Assembly: GCA_949316235.1 (NCBI GenBank)
Contig: OX438757.1
Coordinates: 7,930,657 to 7,994,656 of the forward strand
Direction of reading: 5' to 3'
Length of the DNA stretch: 64,000 bases
Source: Oegoconia quadripuncta
Lineage: Eukaryota; Arthropoda; Insecta; Lepidoptera; Autostichidae
In this document: piece after piece, positions 21,460 through 33,127 of the stretch
Numbering within the stretch: position 1 is the first letter of the stretch
How the letters are laid out: each line of letters starts with the position of its first letter
Translations under genes and position numbers: made by a program
The notes under the pieces: generated by a model
Told to the model about the DNA's origin: nothing
The model's input: only the letters and a program-made list of their open reading frames with translations
The model's database searches: none

Positions 21460-22690
21460 CTAGATGCAGCCTTCTTTTGAGAAGTATTTTTAGTAAGTTT
21501 ATTTCGAAACTTCAAGTGACGAGCAATTGTAGTCAAAGTAAATATTACATTTTGATTCTTGCGAATATGTTAGTAGTTGAATGGTTTCAGTTAATTTTTA
21601 GTCCTAAATAATGTGCTATAGCTTGTTAATCAACCTACCCACGAACCCATTCTGATATGAATATTCTGAAGTATGAATATGTCCCTATAGCGAAGTATAA
21701 AACACAGGTTCATCGATTCCGTGGGAGATGTTATTAAAACACTATAAAATTAAAATTCCGATTTTATGAACATACGGTTACATTGGGATTTGTTTCTTAC
21801 TTCCTCATGATGAAATGTAACTTGTGCCCTTTTCCGACCTATGCAAAAATTTTAGTATTTCCGAAGCTCTGTAATAACGTGAAAGAAGACCAAACAAACA
21901 AATTCCCAGTCGCATTTATAAGCCGAAGTAAATAGCTTCTCAGACTAGAATCTGATAATTCTTAAAAAAAAAACGATAATAAAAGTGGGCATTTTTTTAA
22001 TGGGACAAAATAGAGACAAAACACCCATCAATCAAAACAATCGATATTGTTTTATATCGTAAGCTATAAAAATAACACCTCATCATAAAATACAATTATC
22101 ATAAGCCTGAGTCCTCAGAGAAGAACGAGCAAAAAACAGAAGGGTTGTTCTTTTTAATTGTGTTTTTACAATTTGTGATTCGACAAAATAAGGAAGTCAT
22201 AATTAGATTCAATATCGCCCAACGGTTCGTATCCATGCTTGTTTATCAACTAATATCCTAATATCAATTTTCTGAATATTACGTATATATTATACTTATA
22301 TACACATAAACAGCTTCCCGTCAAGCGCAATACTGCTGTGAAGAGTTCTTAGACGAGGGAACAAATTAGAAAATCTTTTGGAGAATAATTTAAGAAGTAA
22401 GCCCGCCGCGGTAACGCAGTTAACTTTGTTTCCGTCTCGACTATACGGGGTGATCAAAGAGTCGGCGACTGCGACTGCTCGTTTGAAACGTTTAATTTTC
22501 GAGTGCATCGGTGTTGTAAATTGACTGGGTTGTGGGACTACCGAATTCATTAGTTAATTATCACGTGAGTTAGATTGCAATTAGAGTGAAATGATACTTT
22601 AAAATAGGACACCCCGGCTACAATGCAGAAGTTTTGTGCCATTCTTTTTATAATTTTTGCCATTTCTTTTCTGCTCAAGGAAAGAGGGTA
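21460..22690. other. AT-rich unique DNA, nothing recognised
   Basis: A GC-richer part near 22400-22450 has no coding support. Confidence 0.35.
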
Positions 22691-22693
22691 ATG

Positions 22694-22866
22694 TTTTTCA
22701 AGTGTATGCATGTATGTAGATTTCTATGTTACCTCCTGTAGCCTAAACTGCTTAACTGATTTCGAAGTGCAAGTTAGATTCTTCTTGATCCCTGGAGCGT
22801 CATAGAATACATTTTATGGTAAAAAGTCCAACATGGCTCCCGCGAAGTACAAAATATGCTGTCGGG
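22694..22866 (+). mobile_element. repeat G, Helitron-like
   Basis: CTATGTTACCTCCTGTAGCC, CTGATTTCGAAGTGCAAG and TACAAAATATGCTGTCGGG recur at 57481-57578 and 57955-57992. The Helitron-like phrase order (GTTACCTC.., CGATTTxGA) suggests a relative of the short Helitrons, but no TC/CTAG ends are visible. Confidence 0.45.
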
Positions 22867-22869
22867 TTT

Positions 22870-23290
22870 TTTGGTTGTTAAACTCATATTGTTATTTATT
22901 TAAATGATTTTGAAGTGGTCACAAATTTCATTAAAATCTGACGATGAAGTACCCCCACAGAGATCGGAACTTCTAGCCTGATGACAACAAAAGTGCGATT
23001 GTATATCAGGTGACTTTGTATGATGTGAAAGCTAGCATTGAAGTCGGTGGTTTTGCAATTATAGACTGTTGATCTCCTTTCAATATACTTAGGCTTAATT
23101 CTGATTGATTTATTAATGATTAATAATGTACTAAACTTGTAGTCTGTATAATGTTCATTGAGGAACGGAACAAAAGATATAGGGAATTATGGGCCTGGCA
23201 TTTCAGAAAGTTTCATTATTTGCTCTTGAATGTGGTACATACATAAGTCAGTCATTACAATGACGTGCAAATATTAGACATTTGTCAACC
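22870..23290. other. unique stretch, nothing recognised
   Basis: No supported feature. Confidence 0.35.
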
Positions 23291-23292
23291 AC

Positions 23293-23432
23293 AGCAAAAG
23301 CTTTCCTTAACTGTTCTCAATATAAACTGATTTAAATTCCTGTCCACATAATAATAAATAATAGCAAAAGCTTTCCTTAACTGTTCTCAATATAAACTGA
23401 TTTCAAATCCTGTCCACATAATAATAAATAAT
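23293..23432. repeat. 70-bp tandem duplication, two copies
   Basis: The unit starting AGCAAAAGCTTTCCTTAACT occurs at 23293-23362 and again at 23363-23432 with only two differences seen (TTTAAATTCC against TTTCAAATCC). Near identity means a recent event. Confidence 0.9.
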
Positions 23433-23828
23433 AGTAGGCTTTGTAGTACCCTGTACGTAGTGGCTGTTTGGTTCCAGAAGGGCGGGGTGACATCGCGGTG
23501 CATTGCAGTGTTGTGGGTAAGGCCCGCACCGCCTCGGGTCGTGGAACCACAACTTCTTTGTCTTACCAAACGCCCCTAAGATTTAATTAACCTCTACCCC
23601 CTCGCGACGTATTCACAATCACCCTGTAAATACGTAAACCGGTGTATCGTTTCAGGTGCACGGATTACGCGTAATTAAGATGTTGCGTGGTGAATATTTG
23701 GTATTTAATAATTTGTGATATTTGATAACGGGGAGATTCTTGTGTACGCTTGTATTTATCAATATTTGTTATAGATATATACATTATAGCATGCATGAGT
23801 ACACACGAGTATTTGCAAATTATAAATT

Positions 23829-24400
23829 ACTAGGTTACCGCCCGCGACTTCGCCCGCATGGGTCTCAAAATAAAAATAGATTTTATCGGAGTAAAACAGG
23901 GAAAGGGAAATAACTATACAGCGCATTATGACCAGTCTTTGTCTGGATAGATTATGTTATAGATTAAATAAGGAGCAGGTTATTAACCATTTTTGGTGAT
24001 AATCGGTTTTCTTTAACACAGTTTAACACAGTTGTTTGTTGTATTTGGATGATATCATAGTTAATCAGAGAGTTTCTAAATTTTTCAATTTATCGTTATT
24101 GGAGCTATCATTAATGAATAGCTTTATTTTAAAGTTCTCGTTGTTTTTAGAAAAAAATATGAAATATGTGTTTATTTATTTCTATGTCTACATACCCCTT
24201 TTCATTTCTCTAGAGTCCTTGGTTCCAGAGATACTGACATTAGTTTGAAATATTTCTCCCCCCTTTGAACACCGTGAGAGTGGACATTCAATAAGTCCTT
24301 CTTAGCGCACCTCTACATAAGGAATATCTCCGTGAAATTTCATCATTATCGGTTCACGCAGACTTACTGGAAAATCAGAAGCAAACCTGATATAAGAACA
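23829..24400 (-). mobile_element. Helitron-like element, decayed
   Basis: CTAGGTTACCGCCCGCGACT at the left edge is a variant of the CTAG-side end in minus orientation. CCAGTCTTTGTCTGGATA and ATCATTATCGGTTCACGCAG inside fit the same group. No clean TC end is visible, so the right limit is approximate. Confidence 0.45.
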
Positions 24401-24805
24401 CCATTTGTTCTTTAAAATTCATTGATGGTAGCGATAAGATGGTGTTGAATAATATGCCTCCTTCAGAAGTTTTAACCCTGGTTGATCCAGTGACAGTTCA
24501 CCGGAACGGTTGACCGACTTCGGCGAACGATCGTTGTTGAACTACCTAAGGTCAACGTCCGCGCTACTTGATTGTTGGCTAGTGGGTGAGCATTTGACCA
24601 TACTCTGAATGAGATTTGGGACATGTGAGACATTATGACTTGAATACATAAATTGGATTCAATATCGGTCATCTGACTTATCAAGTCATAAAAAAAAATA
24701 TCAAGTCGTATGCACATCACACGAAATTATAAATATTGCATCGAATATTAAAATGATAGCAAAAAAACTTGTATATAAAACAATACAAATCAAGAGCCTT
24801 ACATG

Positions 24806-25095
24806 CCGCCACTGTTGGGGCACAGCCTCCTCTAACTGGGATAGGGTAACTCTAATAGTGGATTAGTGGATTTGTGTCATACTAATGGTCACCTGACAAT
24901 CAGTGTTCATAAGCCGCGCCTATAGGCCACCGACCTGGCTTAACAACTGCCTTCGATTGAAAACAACCGGGACGGACTATTTAAAATGTCCGCCCAAGCA
25001 CGGAAAAACTCGTGTTAAAATGCCACCAGTGGGCACCCATCCAAGGACTGACTGCGCTAAATATTGTTTAACTTCGCCAATCGAAAACGAAAAGC
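24806..25095. mobile_element. repeat D copy
   Basis: About 290 bases shared with 50470-50775: CACTGTTGGGGCACAGCCTC, GATTTGTGTCATACTAATGG, AGGCCACCGACCTGGCTTAA, GTGGGCACCCATCCAAGGAC. Partial copies lie at 19097, 29772 and 59172. It is an interspersed repeat, probably a LINE or SINE derivative; orientation and class are not settled. Confidence 0.6.
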
Positions 25096-25167
25096 GAATA
25101 CGACTACGCCACAAGTGCCTCGATATTTAATTGTTAATTTATGGATAGAAACTAATAAATTTCACAC

Positions 25168-25412
25168 AAATGAAGCCAAAAGTAGTGAACTTCTAACAAA
25201 AGAGGAGTTTAATATTTCAAAAGTATCACCATCACCATTTTCAAAAGTATAATATTTTCTCTCAAACATCTTGTATGCCGGAAATAACAAATATATTTTA
25301 ATGTCATTTTGTGTAGATTCATAATAATAAACTTCAAATAAACCAAAAGTAGGTAACCAACTTTTAACAAAAGTAGAGTTAAACATCTCTCTATTTTCGA
25401 AGTATAATATTT
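25168..25412. repeat. diverged direct duplication, 168-bp period
   Basis: GCCAAAAGTAGTGAACTTCTAACAAAAG near 25173 recurs as ACCAAAAGTAGGTAACC..TTTTAACAAAAG near 25341. ATTTTCAAAAGTATAATATTTT and ATTTTCGAAGTATAATATTTT end the two units. Confidence 0.7.
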
Positions 25413-25414
25413 TG

Positions 25415-26890
25415 TAATGCGGCCGTGTTCGCCAACAATTGCGTGCTCAAACCTACTCGGATCGCGGAGCTATCCAAACATTTCAAAACGCCGAAACTTC
25501 CACGGCCGAAGTTCACCTCACTCCCATCATATTTTCGTATTTTTCTTCCCGGGCCCGTGAAGCGTGAAGCGTTAAAATGTATTCCATAAATCACGATACA
25601 CTTACTTATGAATTTCGAACAAGAAGGCCTAACAAAAATACTTACTTAAGAATTTGTTGTGAAACTCGAGAACGATTAACAAATGTGCTCCGTCCGACTC
25701 TCTTAAGAGTCGTCTTATGAACAAAGTTTCCAATATAATCTCGGGTTTTATTGTGGAATTCTACGATGTAGCGGACATAATGTTGAGTATAACGTATAAC
25801 CTCTCTGGGTAGCCATCCGCTATCCTAGTAAAATATTGACACAAATCCCTTAACTTATAAAATCGTGCTTCCGTCCCCGATGTAGGCAATATGGGATTTC
25901 CGTCGTCATTTTGATGTAGGGCCCGGGGCGGCGCGGGAGTGGGCCTCGCACGCGGCGCGGGGAGGGGTGTTTGCAAGGGGACACCTGGCTACTTCTTGTG
26001 GGCCAGAGGACTATTTGCTGATCGATATGTGCTCGCTTTGTGCCGCAAGCTAATGCTCCCGTCAACATTATATTTGGTGGCTTCTTCAATGAAGTTTACA
26101 ATTCAATCTGAACGCCTTTTTTCTTTTACTTAATACCACCTCATGATATATAGCAATATGTTCATTACCAGGTAAAAGGCTACCACGACAAAAAGATTTA
26201 TAGTGACAAAGCGAACTGGAATTGCCAAAAAATTGTGATCGCTAAACGCAGGCCCAACGTAATTCTTTCGTCGAGACAAACTTAAGACTAATAATAACCC
26301 GTATAGCCTAAAATTCTGACCTAGTTATTGAAAGTGTTCTTATTTTAAACTTCTTTTTAGCGAATCTATGACCAGAACTGGCCACGCGTACAGCATTGTC
26401 TGTGGTATTGTAGAGATCCTGTAGTGTACATAGACCGGGACCCGCATAGCAGCATAGAAGATGCCCCATATAGTCTGTGATGTATTTTAAAGTAATATGG
26501 TAGTTAAATTAATCATTTAATAAATAGAGCTGATGAAGTAAACAGAGAAGAGGAGATCACAAAAATAACCAAAACTAATTGTGCTACAGCTAATTACATA
26601 TAAACAGAAACGAACAGTAGTTACTGTCAAATATTATATTATCTATTTTCAGGTATCCCATTGATAAAACTGTAAATACTCAATGAAATCGTAGCAATAG
26701 CGAAACAAAACGATCAGAAGTATATGAACAACGCGCTTAATCCTCGATTTGGGGAGAGTCTGCGTGGAAATGGAAAAATATTTGTCTGGAAACTCTGTAC
26801 TGGATGCACAGGGTCCCTTCTAGGGAGTGAACGATTTCTGAAATATCGAAATGGATAAAATCAAGAACAACTTAGGGGCAAAACTATCAT
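25415..26890. other. unique DNA with GC-rich core at 25910-26000
   Basis: GGGCCCGGGGCGGCGCGGGA near 25920 starts a short CpG-rich core. Overlapping short frames on both strands have no recognisable domain. No repeats identified from 26000 to 26890. Confidence 0.25.
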
Positions 26891-26902
26891 GTTTTTATCG
26901 AT

Positions 26903-26968
26903 ATAAATTATGGTCCATACCCTCAGATCCTCCAGCAGCGGGTATATAAACTGTTGATGTATGTATAT
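26903..26968 (+). mobile_element. RTE-like LINE 3' end fragment
   Basis: ATTATGGTCCATACCCTCAG, then CCTCCAGCAGCGGGTATATA and AACTGTTGATGTATG is the decayed form of the LINE ending in which a CAGCAGTGGG phrase is followed by GGCTGATGATG. Confidence 0.45.
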
Positions 26969-26969
26969 A

Positions 26970-27800
26970 TTTCACTACAAATTAGTCAGGCGATGAGTAA
27001 CTATTATAATAGATTTTAACGTTTAAAAGCAGTACAATTCATTGGAAAAAATATTGGAAAGTTCACAGAGCGAGCTTCCGCTTTTGTTCTCTTAAGTTTA
27101 GGTCTGATTTAGATGATAGACTCACCTGTTGTAAGTCATATTTTCACCCTAAAACCGTCTCTGTCCACATAGAGACCAGCAGCATGCACGTCCGCTTTTA
27201 TTTCACGCCGGTTAAGACAACTGCTTGTCGTGCACTCGGATGTTTACTCGCCTATTTACGGTTCCTACACGTCTCTAAACCGCGCTCTACCACCTGCCGC
27301 CGATTTGCTATTGCGGTGGATTTGGTAAAAGATAACATGTGTCTGTTTTACGCTTTTTTAGTAAAGAATAAGTGATTGTTTCGGGAAAACCTTACAAGAT
27401 AAAGAAAGTCTGATAAGATAAAATCCTTGTATATTCCGGCTATCCGTCAGGCACTGTTTATACATAATATGAAATTAATCATGCCTTACCTTACCGTACG
27501 CGTCGATGCATTATAATAAAAAGCTGTTTGCTCGCACACTAGTTTAGCTTACTACCTACTACAACTGGGAAGATACACTAGAATCCCGATCAGTAAACTT
27601 TGTACAAAATTTATTATTTATTATTAAAAGAATTATAACTTCTAAGTAACCTACTCGGAACAATATGCAATGGAATCCGACTCAACAGCCTCATCTAATA
27701 AGAGATCGCATAGTGGAGCGTCTCTACTGCTCTGCCAAGATTCAGGAGAACTAACTAATTACTGAAAATTACGAAGTCATTCATTAAAAAGATCATTATA
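26970..27800. other. unique stretch, nothing recognised
   Basis: A 63-codon frame at 27184-27375 has no domain. No repeats identified. Confidence 0.35.
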
Positions 27801-27802
27801 TA

Positions 27803-28155
27803 AAAAAAAATGCGAAGAAACCTGTCAACAATATAATTGCTAGAATATTTTTTACACGTCACTATCATCCGAATTGATGTTTAAATTTCGTAATAGAACA
27901 AGCATTTTCTTTTTAATAACTTAAATCTTTCTTAACTTAATATTTATATTACAATAAAGTATAAAAATTAATAATTCAATAAATATATCCGTGACACGGT
28001 CTTATCTAATTTTTTTTAGTTGATCATTTAGTTGATAAATAATTATGTATGTTTATCCATTATCTGGTATCCATAGGACAAGCTTCGCTTAGTTTGGAAT
28101 TAGATGATTGGTGTAAATGCCCGAAATTTTTATTATTATTATTGTCATCATTATT
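27803..28155 (+). mobile_element. composite repeat plus SINE-B tail, copy 1
   Basis: AGAATATTTTTTACACGTCA, TTGATGTTTAAATTTCGTAA and CTTAACTTAATATTTATATT followed by CAATAAAGTATAAA match 41310-41560. In both places the SINE-B sequence follows at the same point, but here the SINE head is missing. The shared junction shows the two parts were amplified or duplicated together. Confidence 0.65.
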
Positions 28156-28180
28156 TTTATAATGATGACAATAATAATAA
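28131..28180. repeat. ATT/AAT inverted repeat around TGTCATCATTA
   Basis: ATTATTATTATTGTCATCAT and ATGATGACAATAATAATAAT face each other around a short AT spacer. The left arm is the normal 3' end of the SINE-B copy. Confidence 0.75.
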
Positions 28181-28204
28181 TAATAAAATAATAAAAATTT
28201 AAAA

Positions 28205-28266
28205 TTTTAATGAAATACCTTTAGCTACAACACTTTTGTGTTGTAGCTAAAGGTATTTCATTAAAA
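28205..28266. repeat. 29-bp perfect palindrome with 4-base loop
   Basis: Arms 28205-28233 and 28238-28266 are exact reverse complements; the core is CCTTTAGCTACAACAC, TTTT, GTGTTGTAGCTAAAGG. No other copy was seen in the window. Confidence 0.9.
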
Positions 28267-28269
28267 ATG

Positions 28270-28705
28270 TTCCAAACTATTTCCTAAACTATCACTATTA
28301 TGAATATCGAGTTCATAAGCAGTTTCCAGTAAATGTCTGAAGTCTAAGCTCATAACATCGTTTGTGCAGAACGCGGGTTGCACCTCGGCAATGTGCGGTT
28401 CACTTTGCAACTTTTCAAATATCTGGCGAGTTTGAAAACCACACGTATGAGAGCATTATGGAAATGCCGAGATCATATTAGGGACAAATAACTGCTTCTC
28501 GGATGGGGTGTAGGTGTAAGCGACAAATATTTCTACTATGTTTCGCGTAAATACTGCTTGATAAAGTAGCTAAGTATGAACATTTTTTTACAATAATCCT
28601 TCCTGTCCGTTCAGTTTCTTTCGCTTAAATAGTTGACAGTTAATGTCACTTCTTTTTAATCCCCGACGAGACACTACTACTAAAGCTGAATGATGTGTAT
28701 TTGAC
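28270..28705. other. unique stretch, nothing recognised
   Basis: No supported feature. Confidence 0.35.
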
Positions 28706-28708
28706 GGT

Positions 28709-28709
28709 G

Positions 28710-28753
<44 letters not shown>
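28709..28753. repeat. GT dinucleotide microsatellite
   Basis: About 21 uninterrupted TG units. The short frames read through it on both strands are artefacts of the repeat. Confidence 0.95.
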
Positions 28754-28755
<2 letters not shown>

Positions 28756-29098
28756 GTGTCCAGGTCCAGTGTTAGCTGGCAATTATTCCAGAAATACGTG
28801 CTACGATTTGAGCGCTGTTTTTTTTATATTAAAGGATAATATTGATGAAATTTCGTTTAGAAGAAATTTATCTATTAACACAGTTTCAGGTCACCAGTAC
28901 TCCAGATGTACAGTTATTGTGTATGTGTGTGAACGCAGTGACTTAAATAAATGCGTTATCTCTCTATCTTATTAATATATTAGTAGTAAATATTATTAGT
29001 TTAACAGTTTGTATGGTGGGTGTTACTAATCAAAATTAGGTTTACTTAAGATTTGCAGAAATGCCATGCCATACCAATGCCATGTAGGTATTGTGGGA

Positions 29099-29146
29099 GT
29101 GTGTGTACGTGTGTGGGTGTGTGTGCGTGCATGGGTGTGTGTGTGT
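29099..29146. repeat. imperfect GT microsatellite
   Basis: Interrupted GTGTGT tracts with GTAC, GCGTGC and GGGT variants. Confidence 0.85.
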
Positions 29147-29149
29147 AAA

Positions 29150-30430
29150 AATATTTAGAACCCGATGCAATGTGGGGACCTAGGACGACTAATAAATGAA
29201 ACTCACAACTCGGTGTCACGCATATGTAATGCCTCCAAATCAATAGTGCATGGACTTATATACTAAACATACATATTAGCCAGTTAAAATAAGAAGAGTA
29301 GAGGTACGTCATACATATACTACACCGATAAGAATTCGATCAAGGAAGTAGATCTCACTCTATTGATTAGTCAGTCTTTGCCGCGTCCTCTTCTCCTTAC
29401 ACCATGGCCGTAGACGAGATGGCCGTCTCGTGTAGTCTGGCACGCTTAATGCCCATTTTACGCCGCGTACCCAGATTGCGTCCCGGTTTAGAGCCAGATC
29501 GTTTTACACCCATCAATTCAACCCTAACAGAGCAGTAGGGGTTTGTTTTTATACCCGAACGACTGGTACCTACTCTTACTGTGATACTGATACCTTACTC
29601 GTGTAACTAATTATGTAGTTTTGTAATTTATTCCAAGTTATTTGTAAGCATCTCTTTATGTATTTTCATATGACGACTTTTAGAATCGCAATTAATTTAG
29701 TGTTTCTATTGGTTTTTGATTGGTTATTACAAGCGATTAAGATCCTATTATAAACACACACATTAATAGTGTTACATTCCCATTGCTGGCACACAGCCTC
29801 TACTCACAAGGAGTGTCCACCTGCTGACTTCATTTAAAAAGAACCAGACCCCGAAAGAAGAAAACACTCGTAGTTAGAAACTTTCTCTAGTCGTCACTTA
29901 TCCAAAAATAGAGCGCGAATGACAAATGTAGCTAAATTAAAAAAAAACAATGAAAAAAGAATAGGAATTATTTATTTCATGAACATGCAAATACTTATAA
30001 ATAGAAATAAATGGAAAACTCCTTAATGCAATTATATAATTATATAATTGTGTCTTCCTCCTGCACAATTCATTTCGCGCACCATTTTAAAATATCGTAA
30101 TACACATGATCAGCACATTACTTATTCGTAAGATACTGAAACTAAAAAGCTTTATCCTCCATATGATTTTAAATCAATTTTTAAAGTTTTCCAACTCGGA
30201 AATGAAAAATGTAAAGAAAAATATTTCCAAACTTGTTGCACCGGAGACTGGTGCACAAACCAAATAAATATTATTCAGTAGCGAATAGTGCTGAAAATTT
30301 TTATCGACATTTGGGCAATTTTATCGAAATCTTGGAAACTGTTGACAAAGTTATATAGGCAAAGAGCGAAAATATGGAATAAATGAAATAAAATCAGATT
30401 ATAAGGTTTATGACGACATTTACTAATTGG
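29150..30430. other. mostly unique; repeat-D scrap at 29772-29830
   Basis: A GC-richer piece at 29390-29520 includes a small hairpin (ACGAGATGGCCGTCTCGT). ACATTCCCATTGCTGGCACACAGCCTC near 29774 is a diverged repeat-D opening. Nothing coding is supported. Confidence 0.3.
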
Positions 30431-30437
30431 TTTAGTT

Positions 30438-30590
30438 AGTACCTTATCAACAGCAATATTAATGCCCTTGTTGTATTCCGGATATTTGTGAGAAGATAGT
30501 GAGTCCCCCATATAAGTTGGGCACTCCAGTTGAGCACCTTTGGCATCATGTTAACTAAACAATGTGAAGACCCCAATCTGTTTTTGACCT
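30438..30590 (+). mobile_element. diverged SINE-C relative
   Basis: CAACAGCAATATTAATGCCC, TTGTTGTATTCCGG and GAAGATAGTGAGTCCCCCAT align with the SINE-C body (AACAGCAATGTTAATAG, TTGTTGTGTTCCGG, AAGATAGCCAGTTCCCC). Similarity is roughly 70 percent by eye. Confidence 0.5.
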
Positions 30591-30617
30591 ATTAAAAATT
30601 CAGTAAAAAATATGATC

Positions 30618-30950
30618 ACATTTGAAAATAACTTAAAAACTTACCTAAATCGACACTATCGATAATCCGAACACCAGTGGCGAGAACAGGCTTAGCGAAG
30701 GAGGGCGACACTAAAGTTGACTGTAAGTGAGCGGCACCGTGAGTTAGCAAGTCCCTGCTTCCTTCACAAAGACCAAACAAGGCCCCGGACTTCCTGCCGC
30801 AAACTACTTAAATCTTGACGCGTCTCTGCTCTAAGAACTTCTAACTTCGGGCTCGCAACGTCAAAGATGTGGTAAATATTAAATTGCATAATAGAAATGC
30901 GGTGATAAGATTCACTTATAGTTTGTAGTTTGCTCAGAAAACTCACATTT
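30618..30950 (-). other. candidate minus-strand exon with GTAAGT donor
   Basis: On the minus strand a GC-richer block ends GATTTAG|GTAAGTTTTT (donor at 30644/30645), a very good 5' splice site. The frame reading into it is open from 30807 and gives THGAAHLQSTLVSPSFAKPV then ATGVRIIDSVDL. A different minus frame upstream (30946-30764) gives VLRAETRQDLSSLRQEV and then stops. Either frame looks more protein-like than background. Frame switching between the two suggests an untranslated exon, a pseudogene, or coding debris of a repeat. I do not recognise a family. Confidence 0.25.
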
Positions 30951-31167
30951 TAAACGAACGTCACTTCTTTCCATCTGAATAGATAAGCTGGTGCGATTGG
31001 TGAGCTTATATTTTAGCTAAGTTAGCAAGGATTTACACGCTGTAATGAATTTCTATTAATATTTTATGCCCTAAATAAAAGAGCTTTTTTCACATTTTAA
31101 CGAGGAATCCCATATTTTATCGCAGTGGGAAACTCTTTTTCAATATAGATGTGCTCAGCCATTGACG

Positions 31168-31251
31168 AAGATCGCGTGCTTCATCTTCGGCCACATAGTC
31201 ACTTTCCATCAGGCGAGATTGTAGTCAAACGCGTATCCAGTTAACATAAAA
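31168..31251 (+). mobile_element. LINE 3' end, family F
   Basis: TCATCTTCGGCCACATAGTC, CTTTCCATCAGGCGAGATTG and AGTCAAACGCGTATCCAGTT match, in opposite orientation, the 3' end of the RT relic at 39905-40325, and the piece at 53083-53170. Confidence 0.65.
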
Positions 31252-31360
31252 CAGTGGGGCACCAGTTTTCTTTGCTGTTGAATGTTGATCTTTGATATTT
31301 TTTCCACTTTTCTTTATGTAATATAGACAATCTACTCTAAAATTATATCCCTACCTACTA

Positions 31361-31516
31361 AGTGGAATGGAGTGGAGACCACGCAACGGCAAGCGCAACG
31401 TAGGACTTCCACCAGGTGAACGGACGACCTGATGAAGGAGCCGCTAGATGCTGGTCACTCTGCTAATGTTCTATGTTCGGCAGTGGACGTCCTGTGACTG
31501 ATAAGACGATGATGAA
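31361..31516 (+). pseudogene. RTE LINE 3' end
   Basis: AACGTAGGACTTCCACCAGG, CGGACGACCTGATGAAGGAG and GGCAGTGGACGTCCTGTGAC then GACGATGATGAAC fit the end of an RTE polyprotein (GRP..W.DDL..A.GR.W) and its ATG-repeat terminus. The frame is broken by stops and gaps. Confidence 0.65.
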
Positions 31517-31927
31517 CTAGGTAAGTACTAGTCTTTAATAAAGAATATTCTTCTTAGCGAGTCGATGGCAAATACATGAAATTGTTGAGGACCAGAGGGC
31601 GGAGTGTGAGTTTTGTTTCGACTTAACTTTAGTACCGCGTGCACGTTTACGTGACGATTTGTATGAAGAAATGTTCAGCGCCTTTAGAGGATAGTTTGCA
31701 AAACGATTTTTTTCATAGATACTATTTGCGTATACGCGAACGCGATGGTAAAGTTAAAAACGAGGCAAAACTCGCACTTCCCACACTAAATACACTATTG
31801 ATACACTGATTTTACAAATAATGCTCCAACATTAAATGCAACATCAAGAAATAATTATTGTCTAAAGTCGCATTCGTACTACAAAAGTTGTTCTGTTACG
31901 TAAGTACATAGAATACCAAGCTCATGG

Positions 31928-32130
31928 ACAGCGGTCGAATAACACTAGGGGCATATGCTTGTATGATGAATACGGACAGTGTACCCAAGTTATGGATGGT
32001 TACATTTATAATATGTATTCATTTACAAAAAAGCGATATACGTTCATCAAACATCCGGAATCCATAATACAAGTCTTGTTGCTTAGTGTAGTACTACATG
32101 GCGCTGTGTGTATTTACATGGATATTTACA
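31928..32130 (+). mobile_element. SINE-A, head lost
   Basis: Begins within the B box (GTCGAATAACACTAGGGGCA) and continues through GATGAATACGGACAGTGTAC, CATCCGGAATCCATAATACA and GTACTACATGGCGCTGTGTG. It is diverged and has no A box. Confidence 0.7.
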
Positions 32131-32880
32131 TTTAGGTAGTAAATGGAGTCGATGAACTAATTTTAAAGTGCTATAAGTTAATGAACATGTATTAAAACAT
32201 CGATTTTTACTCGGAGTGGATTGTCTGCTTATCGCATAATCTCCAGATAGTGTATCGGCGGGGAAAGGAGGGATTACCGTGCGTTCAATGTATCCAACTT
32301 TCCGCAAATAATACCAGTATATTACTGTATAGTAGCGACACTCGTTATACGGTGGGTGACATGACGCTGACGGGGCAAGTGATGTCGTTGATGTTCATAT
32401 ATTTTTAATCTAAAAATCTCTATAATAATCATGATGTAGTGAGAGAATTTCACAACAACTTTCATGTTACTAACATATTAATTATGAATGCTGTAACGTG
32501 ACAAACGAGTAAGCAACTCACTTGGCGGACAGTGTGTACTGTCGTCCATGACATCTGTATTTTGCCTGAGGTCGACATTTTCAACCTCAAATAAATATAG
32601 AAGTCAGAGACGCGTGGTCACTCTGATGACCAAGATGGAATGTCTATTTACCTTACAACTTTATGTAATTTCTCATATCCTTCACACAAGATCACAATAA
32701 TGTCGACATTGAAGATCGGCGGTAGAAATAGATCAGTTAGGCGAATTGTACCAACACAACCGCTTTTCTGGCAAAGGAGAGAGGTCTACGACGTAGTAAG
32801 ATGCATTTACCAGTAGGTACATCTGTCATCATATGTTCTGCTCATCTGCAAAAGTTTACAATTAACTCTAATTTATTATA
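32131..32880. other. unique stretch, nothing recognised
   Basis: No supported feature. Confidence 0.35.
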
Positions 32881-32883
32881 TAA

Positions 32884-33114
32884 CTAGCTTTCCGCCTGCG
32901 GCTTCGCCTGCGTGGAATAACCGTATTGCGGAAATTTGTGTACCGCGGGAACTACTCATTTTATTGAGATAAAAAATATCCTGTCTTAAACCAGGGTATA
33001 TTCTATCTATATACCAAATTTCATCCAAATCCGTTCATACGTTTCGCCGTGATTGAGCAACAAACAAACAAATAAACAAACATATAAACCTTCCTATTTA
33101 TAATATTAGTTAGA
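32884..33114 (-). mobile_element. short Helitron, complete ends
   Basis: On the minus strand it begins TCTAACTAATATTATAAATA and ends GCCGCAGGCGGAAAGCTAG, 231 bases, sitting between A and T as Helitrons do. The GC-rich stem before CTAG (CGCAGGCGAAGCCGCAGGCG) is the usual terminal hairpin region. It carries no Rep/helicase and is non-autonomous. It matches the elements at 42541 and 49665. Confidence 0.8.
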
Positions 33115-33127
33115 TTTAAATAATATT

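Noticed and set aside
28588..28975. GT-repeat-containing proteins (VCVCVC / THTHTH)
   Set aside because: Low-complexity translation of a dinucleotide microsatellite.
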